Shown piece after piece: positions 32,205 through 41,400 of a DNA stretch of 64,000 bases. The position numbers were made by a program, and so were the translations under genes. This DNA is from Mediterranea massiliensis (GTDB lineage: Bacteria > Bacteroidota > Bacteroidia > Bacteroidales > Bacteroidaceae), in contig NZ_LT635836.1 of NCBI RefSeq assembly GCF_900128475.1, positions 572,526 to 636,525 on the forward strand, read 5' to 3'. A model generated the notes under the pieces. It saw only the letters and a list, made by a program, of their open reading frames with translations, searched no databases and was not told where the DNA came from. How positions within the stretch are numbered: position 1 is the stretch's first letter; each line of letters begins with the position of its first letter.

Positions 32205-33305
32205 ATGGAGAAAACCATCGAAGGATATAAATTCGACCGACTAAGGAACCGTCTGCCACTGGTGGCTGCGGTATTTTTGCTTAGCTATCCGCTGTCATTC
32301 ATCGTAGACAAGGAATATATCCTATGGCTGCTGAGCGGGGAAATGACTTGGACTGAATGCTTGGCGGACTTCGGGCTGACATTGCTGTCCAGTTTCCTGT
32401 TTGTGGAGATTTCCGTATTCTATTGCAAGCTGTTGCTCCGCTTTATGCCCTTTTCGCGCAATCCATATCGCAGTCTGTTCATTTACGCTGTACTGCTGCT
32501 TGTGCTCAATAATCTTACAGCCGTCGCATTCTCGTGGCTGACGGATATGGTTTACAATACGGAGGTTTCCTTTTTCCACGAAATGATGTATATGGTCAGT
32601 GCCATTGTAACATTCATTTCGTATGTTTATACAAACGCCCGGTATATGGAGGCCATCATAGATTCGGAAAATCAGAAGAAGAAATTGGAGATTAACTTGT
32701 TGAAGGAAAGCGAGCGCACCACGCAAATGCAGTTGGAAGTGCTGAAAGCGCAGATAGACCCGCATTTTATGTTCAATAATTTCAGTATTCTTTCCGAACT
32801 GATTGTGGAAGACCGCACATTAGCGGAGCGGTTCTTGGAGAACCTGTCAAGCGTCTATCGCTACGTCATCCAAAACTTGAAGCGCGACACCGTGCCGATA
32901 AGCGAGGAGTTGGCTTTCCTGCGTTCCTACATCTACCTGATAGGAATGCGCTATGAGGATGCTATCTGCATCGATGTGGATGAAAGGCTGGAACAAGCCT
33001 GCGGGCAAGTTCCTCCGGTCAGTTTCCAGTTGCTGGTGGAAAATGCTATCAAGCACAATCAATTGTCGGTGCGCCAACCGCTTCATATCCGTATCTTTCA
33101 GGAAGGGAACTACATAGTGGTAGAAAACGATTTGCGCCCTATGTCCTCCGAACTGTCCTCCACGGGCATCGGACAACGGAACATCGCCGAGCGTTACTTC
33201 TTGTTGTGCAAAGAAAAACCAATCATTGAGAAAAGTGAACATTCATATATAGTCAAATTGCCCATAATACCTAACGAGTATGAACATCCTTATCATAGAA
33301 GATGA
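32205..33305 (+). CDS. LytS-type sensor histidine kinase
   Basis: 366 residues. Four hydrophobic spans in the first 145 residues (for example PLVAAVFLLSYPLSFIV and MYMVSAIVTFISYVY), a coiled linker, then the His_kinase block QIDPHFMFNN with phospho-acceptor His187 and the ATP-binding N-box LLVENAIKHN. No large extracellular domain, so the signal is likely sensed within the membrane. It overlaps the response regulator by 26 bp. Confidence 0.92.
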   Translation: MEKTIEGYKFDRLRNRLPLVAAVFLLSYPLSFIVDKEYILWLLSGEMTWTECLADFGLTLLSSFLFVEISVFYCKLLLRFMPFSRNPYRSLFIYAVLLLVLNNLTAVAFSWLTDMVYNTEVSFFHEMMYMVSAIVTFISYVYTNARYMEAIIDSENQKKKLEINLLKESERTTQMQLEVLKAQIDPHFMFNNFSILSELIVEDRTLAERFLENLSSVYRYVIQNLKRDTVPISEELAFLRSYIYLIGMRYEDAICIDVDERLEQACGQVPPVSFQLLVENAIKHNQLSVRQPLHIRIFQEGNYIVVENDLRPMSSELSSTGIGQRNIAERYFLLCKEKPIIEKSEHSYIVKLPIIPNEYEHPYHRR

Positions 33306-34038
33306 AAAGCGGAACTTCAACCTGTTGAAAAGGCTGTTGGAGGAAATGGACGGCACATTCCGTATTGACGGACCATTGGCAAGCATCGTGGAAGCGGTGG
33401 AATGGTTGCAGACGCATCCCGCTCCCAATCTGATATTGGCGGATATCCGCCTGTCCGACGGACTAAGTTTTGATGTGCTGCGACAGACAGCCGTGCCATC
33501 ACCTGTCATTTTTACTACTGCATACGACGAGTACGCCATTCAAGCCTTCAAGTATAACAGTTTCGATTACTTGCTGAAACCCGTCAAGCCTGACGAACTT
33601 GCCGCCGCCATCGGGAAAGTGCGCCGCGCGAACACTCCGCAAACCAACGGCGAGGATATGCGCCAATTGTTGGAATATATGCGCCGCAGTAATTATCGTT
33701 ATCGGGAACGTTTCCTTCTTCCTTACCGTGACGGTTATCTATCTGTACAGGTGAAAGACATCAGCCACATCGCTTTGGAAGAACGCAATACGCTCTTGTA
33801 TCTGAAAAACGGCACGTCCGAAACCGTGCCCTATTCCCTTGATGAACTGGAAACCCAACTCAATCCCGATGCCTTTTTCCGTGCCAACCGTCAATATATC
33901 ATTCATATAGACAGTATCCTGAGCATTAATAACTGGTTCAACTCCAAATTGAAGATTCATTTGAAGAAGTATCCCGATGTGGAAATCATCGTAAGCCGTG
34001 AAAGGGCTGCGGAATTGAAAGGGTGGCTGGACCGATAA
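33280..34038 (+). CDS. LytTR-type response regulator
   Basis: 252 residues. Receiver domain with phospho-acceptor Asp55 (LILADIRLSDG), conserved TTAYDEYAIQAF and the KPV lysine block; then a LytTR DNA-binding domain (about 145-250: LPYRDGYLSVQVKDISHIAL, RANRQYIIHIDSI). Paired with the overlapping kinase gene. LytTR proteins bind direct repeats upstream of target genes; the pump or the divergent region is the likely target, inferred from context. Confidence 0.92.
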   Translation: MNILIIEDEKRNFNLLKRLLEEMDGTFRIDGPLASIVEAVEWLQTHPAPNLILADIRLSDGLSFDVLRQTAVPSPVIFTTAYDEYAIQAFKYNSFDYLLKPVKPDELAAAIGKVRRANTPQTNGEDMRQLLEYMRRSNYRYRERFLLPYRDGYLSVQVKDISHIALEERNTLLYLKNGTSETVPYSLDELETQLNPDAFFRANRQYIIHIDSILSINNWFNSKLKIHLKKYPDVEIIVSRERAAELKGWLDR

Positions 34039-34113
34039 TAGAGTTTATATAGAATAAGGAATGGAAATTATGATTATCAAAGCCCTAAAACCTTATTCTA
34101 TATATTCTCTATT
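34037..34113. repeat. 23-bp inverted repeat after the response-regulator gene
   Basis: AATAGAGTTTATATAGAATA... (34037-34059) pairs with 34091-34113, with 21 of 23 positions complementary, across 31 nt. It begins at the stop codon of the regulator gene. It could be a transcription terminator or the relic of a cargo insertion edge. Confidence 0.7.
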
Positions 34114-34366
34114 GTCTAATAAGAATAAGTTCATTAATTGGGCAGGCCATCTAATAGGCAATCTGTTGCTATTAATAAATTTAGTGTTTTCATTTCTCAC
34201 CTTGTACCGATTGATAGAGAGAGTCGTGTCTAATTTCTTGTGGCCACTTCACGCCACCCCATAGCCACTTGCCTCCCGTCCGCTTATTTCCCATTGCCTG
34301 ACAAGGCTGTCCGTTTACTTTCGTGCCGCAATCAACTTATTGTTTCACGATTTAATTCATTTGTAT
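34114..34366. other. A+T-rich spacer before the DUF3945 gene
   Basis: No supported gene; a 67-codon frame at 34061-34264 is hydrophobic and A+T-rich but spans the inverted repeat and looks accidental. TTTACTTTCG near 34313-34322 is a weak -7 candidate for the gene starting at 34367. Confidence 0.4.
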
Positions 34367-35701
34367 ATGGACAACCTCAAGGACATGAAAGACGAAGTGC
34401 TGGTAGTGACCAACGCTTCCGACGGCAACAACCCCCATGTGGTGGAGCGCATCGAACAGGACGGCTTATTGAAGACCCAGCCGCTGGCAAAGGCCAAGCC
34501 CGACGGCGATTTCCTGAAAATCGACCGCAGCGAATCCATCCTCGAAGCCTTCTTCTCCAATTTCAAACGGCAGTTTGACAACCCGTCCGACTTCCGTTTC
34601 TACCACATCCCGGCGGAACTGCTCGCTGCCGCCAAGGATATGGCGGACTTGTTCCGCAAGCCGGAAGAGAACGCGGCCATGATTGACGGGTACAGGTTAG
34701 ACCCGGAACAGCACGTACAGAAACAGGACTTGCGGCAGGCTCCCGCCACCGAAGAACCCGCCCCGCAGCAATCCACGAAGTGGAGCATGGAGCAGGTGGA
34801 CTGGCAGCAGCTCGCACGCATGGGCATCACGCCCGAATCGTTGGGCGAAATCGGTACGGCACGCTTGCTCAACGGGCATGAATCTGCCGTGCTTGACATC
34901 CGCACCAGCTTCGAGGGCATCAGCTTTGAAACACCGGCCTGCATCCGGCTGGTGGAATCGCCCGACGGAAAACCCGTACTCAACATCGAATGCTGCAAAC
35001 GGTATCCGGATTTGAAGGAGTACATGGGGACGGAACTGCCCCAAGAAGTGCAGGACAACCTGCTGAAAACGAATAACGCCGGACGAACCATTGACATCCG
35101 CCAACCTGACGGTACGGTGGAGTCCTGTCTTCTGTCCTTCAATCCCAAGACCAACCGCCTGCACCACCTCCCCATGCAGGATATGAAGCAGGTACGTGAA
35201 ATCAACGGCGTAACGCTGACCGAAGACCAGGGACTCCGCCTGATGAACGGCGAGTCCGTATTGGTCGGGGGCATGTGGTCCGAGCGGAGGCAGAAGCATT
35301 ACGACGCACGCCTCCAGTATAATGTCTGCAAGGGCGGTTTCGATTACGACTTCCGGGGACTGAACCGCAAGGTGGAGCAAGGGCAAACGGAGCGGCAGGA
35401 AATCATCATCCCGCAAAAACTGAAAGGGGTGGAACTGACCCAAGAGCAGAAAGATGCGTTGAAGGCAGGCAAGGCGGCGTATGTCAAGGGTATGTCCGAC
35501 AGTGGCGGAGGCACGTTTAACGCCTACGTGCGCCCCAATTACGAGAAGATGAAGTTCGACTTCTTCCGCTGGAATCCCGACAAGAGCCAAAAGCAGTCGC
35601 AGGGACAGACTGGCGGGCAGCCGAAACAATCCGCGCAGACGGCATCCCAGAACCGCCGTATCCGGAAGTCGGAGAAAAAGGGAGTCGGTGCATCACTCTG
35701 A
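34367..35701 (+). CDS. DUF4099/DUF3945-type ICE protein
   Basis: 444 residues from ATG 34367 (MDNLKDMKDE). The middle (WSMEQVDWQQLARMGITPES, IGTARLLNGHES) is DUF4099-like, and the C-terminal half has the DUF3945 tandem motif (VNGVTLTEDQGLRLMNGES-like, then VELTQEQKDALKAGKAAYVK). The last residues are basic. Such proteins usually lie just before the topoisomerase in Bacteroides ICEs, as here. The biochemical role is unknown. Confidence 0.8.
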   Translation: MDNLKDMKDEVLVVTNASDGNNPHVVERIEQDGLLKTQPLAKAKPDGDFLKIDRSESILEAFFSNFKRQFDNPSDFRFYHIPAELLAAAKDMADLFRKPEENAAMIDGYRLDPEQHVQKQDLRQAPATEEPAPQQSTKWSMEQVDWQQLARMGITPESLGEIGTARLLNGHESAVLDIRTSFEGISFETPACIRLVESPDGKPVLNIECCKRYPDLKEYMGTELPQEVQDNLLKTNNAGRTIDIRQPDGTVESCLLSFNPKTNRLHHLPMQDMKQVREINGVTLTEDQGLRLMNGESVLVGGMWSERRQKHYDARLQYNVCKGGFDYDFRGLNRKVEQGQTERQEIIIPQKLKGVELTQEQKDALKAGKAAYVKGMSDSGGGTFNAYVRPNYEKMKFDFFRWNPDKSQKQSQGQTGGQPKQSAQTASQNRRIRKSEKKGVGASL

Positions 35702-35728
35702 TTACTTACCTATAATATATAAGTGTAT

Positions 35729-37831
35729 ATGAAGAATGTCATCATCGCAGAAAAGCCGTCGGTGGCGCAAAGCATCGCGGCAATCGTAGGAGCAGGACAA
35801 AGGAAGGACGGGTATCTGGAAGGCAACGGCTGTGCCGTAACATGGGCTTTCGGGCATCTGGTCGGGCTGGCCATGCCCGAAGCCTACGGGTTTGCCGGTT
35901 TCCGGCGGGAGAACCTGCCCATACTGCCAGCCCAATTCACGCTCATCCCCCGCCAGAAGCGTGAGGGGAAGGAATACAAGGACGACCCCGGCGTGGTGCG
36001 CCAGTTGAACATCATCAAAGGACTGTTTGAGGGTGGCGACCGCATCATCGTGGCGACTGATGCCGGACGCGAAGGGGAGCTGATATTCAGATATATCTAC
36101 CATTATTTAGGCTGCACCAAACCGTTTGTCCGCCTGTGGATAAGCAGCCTGACCGACAAGGCCATCCGCGAAGGGATGGAACGGTTGCTGCCGGGCAGCA
36201 ATTATGATAATCTCTACCTTTCCGCCAAGGCACGCAGCGAAGCGGACTGGCTCATCGGTATCAACGGCTCGCAGGCGCTCAGCCTTGCCGCCGGGCGGGG
36301 CGTGTTCTCGCTCGGACGGGTACAGACACCCACATTGGCCATGATTTGCTCCCGTTATCTGGAGAACAAGTCGTTTGCCCCGAAGAAGTACATGCAGATA
36401 CGCATCACGGTGGAGAAGGACGGCATCGCGTTCCATGCCACAGCGGAACAGCGTTACGAGAACAAAGCCGCCGCAGACAGTGCGTTGGGCGAAATGAAAG
36501 CGTGCGGCACGCTCCGCATAACGGCACTTGCCCGGCGGGAGGTCAAAGAAGAACCTCCGCTGCTCTATGACCTGACCGCCCTTCAGCGGGATGCCAACAC
36601 CCGGCTGGACTTCCCCGCCGACCGCACGCTCTCCCTTGCGCAAAGCCTGTACGAGAAAAAGGTGCTGAGCTATCCGCGCACCGGCAGCCGGTACATTTCC
36701 GAAGACGTGTTCGAGGAAATCCCCTCGCGCATCGCCCTCTTGCGGCAACATCCGCGTTTCGGGCAGTATGCCGCATCGCTTTCCGGAGCACCGCTCAACC
36801 GCCGCAGCGTGGACGGAGGGAAAGTGACCGACCACCATGCGCTGATTGTAACCGAAAACCTGCCCTCCGGCCTTTCCAAAGACGAACAGGCCATCTACGA
36901 CATGGTCGCCGCCCGTCTGCTCGAAGCCTTTTCCGCCCCCTGCATCAAGGAGGTGACGGAAATCCGTGCGGCGGTGGGCAGCAGCGAAGCGCAGGCCAAA
37001 GGCACGGTGGTCAAGTCCGCCGGATGGCGTGCCGTGCGCGGCGAAAAGGAAGAGGACGACGGCGGGGGTATGGCACTCCCAAATCTGGAACAGGACGAGA
37101 CGCTCCCGGTAAAGGCACTCGAAGCGGTAGAGCGGCAGACCAAACCCAAGCCGCTGCACACCGAAAGCTCGCTGCTCTCGGCGATGGAGCATTGCGGCCG
37201 GGAGATTGACGACGAGCAGCTACGGGCGAGCATCCGCGAGACGGGCATCGGAACCCCTGCCACCCGTGCTGCCGTCATCGAAACGCTGTTCGCACGCGGT
37301 TATATCCGGAGGGAGAAGAAAAGCCTCGTGCCCACCGACAAAGGCATGGCGGTCTATGAAACGGTGAAGGACAAGAAGATTGCCAACATGGAAATGACCG
37401 CCGCATGGGAGGACACGCTGGCACGCATCGAATCGGGCGAGGCCGATGCTGCCGCCTTCCGGCGCGACATCGAGGCATATACCGCACAGATTGTAACCGA
37501 ACTGTTGGAAACCAAAGTGTCCGTAGCGCCTTCGGAAAGCGAATACCCGTGTCCCAAATGCCGGAACAGCCGGGTGCTGTTCTTCCCCAAGGTCGTCAAA
37601 TGCGCCGATGTGGACTGTGGCTTTACCCTCTTCCGTAACAAGGGCGGCAAGGAACTGTCGGACAAACAGCTTGCCGAACTCCTGACCAAAGGCAGAACCG
37701 GTGTTATCAAAGGTTTCAAAAGCAGGGATGGCAAGGCTTTCGACGCTTCATTGGTATTGCGCCCCGACTTCTCCGTGGGCTACGAGTTTGCCGACAAGAA
37801 ACCATCCAAAGGCAAATCTTCCAAGAAATGA
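35729..37831 (+). CDS. topB: DNA topoisomerase III
   Basis: 700 residues from ATG 35729. N-terminal TOPRIM (VIIAEKPSVAQSIA, then IIVATDAGREGELIFRYIYH), type IA core with LGRVQTPTLAMI and the active-site block SYPRTGSRYI (Tyr315), and a C-terminal zinc-finger-like module CPKC plus CADVDC near residues 607-632. It relaxes and decatenates DNA and in CTnDOT the homologue Exc is part of the excision operon. It follows the DUF3945 gene by 27 bp. Confidence 0.95.
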   Translation: MKNVIIAEKPSVAQSIAAIVGAGQRKDGYLEGNGCAVTWAFGHLVGLAMPEAYGFAGFRRENLPILPAQFTLIPRQKREGKEYKDDPGVVRQLNIIKGLFEGGDRIIVATDAGREGELIFRYIYHYLGCTKPFVRLWISSLTDKAIREGMERLLPGSNYDNLYLSAKARSEADWLIGINGSQALSLAAGRGVFSLGRVQTPTLAMICSRYLENKSFAPKKYMQIRITVEKDGIAFHATAEQRYENKAAADSALGEMKACGTLRITALARREVKEEPPLLYDLTALQRDANTRLDFPADRTLSLAQSLYEKKVLSYPRTGSRYISEDVFEEIPSRIALLRQHPRFGQYAASLSGAPLNRRSVDGGKVTDHHALIVTENLPSGLSKDEQAIYDMVAARLLEAFSAPCIKEVTEIRAAVGSSEAQAKGTVVKSAGWRAVRGEKEEDDGGGMALPNLEQDETLPVKALEAVERQTKPKPLHTESSLLSAMEHCGREIDDEQLRASIRETGIGTPATRAAVIETLFARGYIRREKKSLVPTDKGMAVYETVKDKKIANMEMTAAWEDTLARIESGEADAAAFRRDIEAYTAQIVTELLETKVSVAPSESEYPCPKCRNSRVLFFPKVVKCADVDCGFTLFRNKGGKELSDKQLAELLTKGRTGVIKGFKSRDGKAFDASLVLRPDFSVGYEFADKKPSKGKSSKK

Positions 37832-37847
37832 CCCTCCCGACATCAAC

Positions 37848-37935
37848 TCGGACTTGAAGCGGGATGAGGTCGGACTTGATGTGCCATGAAGTCCGGCTTG
37901 ATGCTACATCAGGTACGGCTTCATCCTATACAGGC
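37848..37935. repeat. Four-copy 22-bp periodic repeat array
   Basis: Units with core TCGGACTTGATG start at 37848, 37870, 37892 and 37914, an exact 22-bp period; the fourth is degenerate (TACGGCTTCATC). The array lies between topB and the DUF1896 gene. Period and placement after a stop codon match the other array at 3809-3912, but the core differs. Probably a protein-binding or RNA-structure array. Confidence 0.82.
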
Positions 37936-37973
37936 ATAAAATGTATTTTGTAACACGAATAAAAAGAAGAATC

Positions 37974-38438
37974 ATGAATCCGAACAAACCGAACATGCCG
38001 GCTCCGTCGGTAGAGCCGGACGAACTGTCCTATTACCGCCTTACCCTGTTGTCCTACCTCCGCGAATCGCATCCCGAACGGGCTGCCGACGATGCTTTTA
38101 TCCGCGCGCGTGCCGACCTTGCCGCCGAAGCGTTCAGCAATGCCGTCAGGTCGGGCATGAATTATGACGAAGCCGTCCAACAGGCGGACGAGGTGCTGTT
38201 CCAGGGTCTGCACTTTTCCCGGCTCGACACGCTCATCACCGTGTTGTGGAACGAGTTTGCCGATGAGGTACCCGCAGGCCGCGCCCGCGAGGTAGCTCTC
38301 CAGCTCCTGCCCGAATGCGGCAGGGTGTTCAGCGGTTACGACCTGAGCGACGGTTTCGAGTTTACCCCCGACTTCGACCGGCTGTGCGGGGAACTGGCCG
38401 GTGTAATCTCAATCTGGCTCGAAGAAAATGGCATATAA
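37974..38438 (+). CDS. DUF1896 protein
   Basis: 154 residues from ATG 37974; the upstream in-frame ATG at 37941 adds a basic stub. Mostly helical and acidic ([40 protein letters not shown]), fitting DUF1896, which accompanies the large helicase in Bacteroides ICEs. It overlaps that gene by 11 bp, so the two are probably made together. Confidence 0.8.
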   Translation: MNPNKPNMPAPSVEPDELSYYRLTLLSYLRESHPERAADDAFIRARADLAAEAFSNAVRSGMNYDEAVQQADEVLFQGLHFSRLDTLITVLWNEFADEVPAGRAREVALQLLPECGRVFSGYDLSDGFEFTPDFDRLCGELAGVISIWLEENGI

Positions 38439-41400
38439 CAAGAAGGCACATCTTAGGGACAACATCGAGGCCATCCGCCTGATGTTCCGTCTGGAACGGG
38501 AGAGGCGTGCCGCCACCCCGGAGGAGCAGGCGGTATTGGCCGCCTATTCCGGTTTCGGGGGCATCAAGGCGGTACTGTCCCCTTTCGGCAAGCTCACCGA
38601 CATCCTCCGCTGGACGCAGAGCGACCGCGAACTCTTTCCCCTTGTGTCGGAACTGCATGGCGTGCTCCGCGAGGGGGCGACGGATGAACGGGAATACAAA
38701 CGGCTGGTGGACAGTGTGAAGGCATCCACCTTTACCGCGTTCTATACACCGCCGGAAATCATTGGTGCACTGGCATCCTCATTAAGTGAGCATGGCGTGT
38801 CGCCGCACCGCTTCCTTGACCCGTCATCGGGCACGGGCAATTTCTTGTCTGCCTTCCAGCCGCATTTCTATAACGCCACCGCTGTGCCCGAAGCCACCGC
38901 GTATGAAAAGGACTTGCTGACCGGGCGTATCCTCCGGCAGCTTCAGCCCGGTACGGATGTTCGTGTGCAAGGCTTCGAGGAGCTTCCCCCACAGGACAAC
39001 GGGCGGTTCGACGTGGCGGCGAGCAACATCCCCTTCGGCGACATCCGCGTATTTGACCCGTTGATGGACGATGGCACGGCACGGCGCTTCGCGATGAACT
39101 CCCTGCACAATTATTTCTTCGTCAAGGGGCTGGATGCCGTGCGCGAGGGCGGCATCGTGGCTTTCATCACCTCGCAAGGGGTGATGAACTCCGCGATGGG
39201 CACGCCCGTGCGCCAATATCTGATGGAAAGGGCGCGGCTCCTGTCCGCCATCCGCCTGCCCAACAATCTCTTTACCGACTATGCCGGTACGGAGGTGGGC
39301 AGCGACCTCATTGTGTTGCAGAAGGACACGGCATCCGGAAGGGAATATACCGGCCTTGAAAAAGCCTTCGTGGAAGTCAGCACGCAGGCCGACGGCACAA
39401 CCCAGAATGAATACTTCGAGCGTACCGCCGCCATTGTCCATACGCGCGGCCATGTGGGAACCGACCCTTACGGCAAACCGGCACGCGTCTTCCTGCATGA
39501 CGGGGGCATGGATGCCATCGCCGCAGACCTGAAATGGATGCTGGACAAGAACCTGTCGGAAAACCTCGACCTTGACCTTTATCTCCGCTTCTCGCCGGTG
39601 CGCGAGTTGCGCGAACTGGCGGAAGTACGGGCGGAAAGTCTTCAGGAACGCATTGCACAGGTGCGGGCGATATCCATGCCGGAACAGCAGCGTGTCGCGA
39701 CGGAAATGCCGGAGGCGGTTGTGGAAGAACCGCCCATTGTCCGCTCTGAACCGGAAAAACCCGTCACGCAGGAGCCACTGATGTCCCTGTACGACCTTTT
39801 CGGCTTCACACAGGAGGAACGGCAGGCGTTCAGCACCGGACGGAAGCCCAAGCGGAAGAAGAAGCAGGACACCCCGCAGCTCTCCCTGTTCGACATTGTG
39901 GAACCGCTCAGCGGCCAGTCCGTACCCGACAAGGGGGATGCCATTGCCGCATCGCCCGCAGAAAAGCCTGCCCGGACTGCACAGCCCGAACCGGCAGCCG
40001 CACCCCAAGCCCCGTCGGAAGAAGAACTTCGGGAACGGGAGCGCCGCCGGGCGGAGGAAGAGGCCGCACGGCAGGAGCGCATGAAGCCACGCCCCTTCAC
40101 CGGCGAAAGGCTGGAGCACTACCGGAACGGCTCACTGGTGGATATGGACAGGCAAATCGGCTACCTCTCCGGCATGGATAAGGGAATCCCTGTGTTCCAT
40201 CCGCTGGAACTGCCTGCCCGCCAGCAGCAGCGTGCCGCATCCTACATTGAACTTCGCGACACCTACCACCGCCTGTACAACGACGAAGCGGAACACCGGC
40301 AGGAGAACGGGGAACTGCGTGCGGGCCTGAACGGGCTGTACGACGGCTTTGTCCGTCAGTTCGGCAACCTGAACGACAAGAAGAACATCGACCTGTTCCG
40401 CATGGATGCCGATAACCGGGAAATCCTCGCCTTGGAGCGTTATACCGACGGCAAGGCGGTCAAGGCCGACATCTTTGACCATCCCGTGTCGTACAACGTG
40501 AACGAGATTACCCACACCGACGATGTGCACGAGGCATTGGCGGCCTCGCTCAACAAATATGGCGAGGCAGACATGGAATATATGGAATCGCTCACCGACA
40601 AGCCGCAGGCACAATTGCTGGATGAACTGCGCGGCAGGGTGTTCTACAACCCGCTGGCGAAGCGTTTCGAGATTGCCGACCGCTTCATCGCGGGCAATGT
40701 CGTGGCAAAGGCGGAGTATATCGGGGAATACTTGCAGACACATCCCGACGATGCCGAATCGCGCGTTTCGCTTGAAGCATTGCGTAAGGCGGCACCGGTA
40801 CCCATTCCTTTTGAGGAACTGGACTTCAACTTCGGCGAACGCTGGATACCGGCTGCCGTGTACAGCCGCTATGCCTCATGGCTGTTCGACACCGACGTGT
40901 CCGTCCGCTACAACGCCAGCGCGGACGAGTACAATATCCGTGCCTCCGAACTCAGCCCGCGTATCTATAACCAGTACGCAGTCCGTTCCGAAACGCGCCT
41001 GTTCAACGGCGTGGCCCTCATGCGCCACGCCATCCACAACACCACGCCCAACATCACCAAGACCGTCACGGACAAGGACGGCAAGGACATCAAGGTGCGC
41101 GACCCCGAAGCCACGCAACTGGCCAACAGCAAGATTGACGAGATACGTGAAGGCTTCTCCGACTGGCTTATGGAGCAGTCGCCGGAGTTCAAGAAGAAGC
41201 TGGAGGACATGTACAACCGCAAGTTCAACTGCTTCGTGCGCCCCAAGTTCGACGGCAGCCACCAGACCTTTCCTGACCTTGACTTGAAAGGGTTGGGCAT
41301 CAAGGATTTGTATCCATCTCAGAAAGACTGTATCTGGATGCTGAAGATGAACGGCGGCGGCATCGCCGACCATGAGGTGGGTGGCGGCAAGACGCTGATA

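Noticed and set aside
34061..34264. 67-codon hydrophobic frame
   Set aside because: Spans the 23-bp inverted repeat, A+T-driven composition, no ribosome site.
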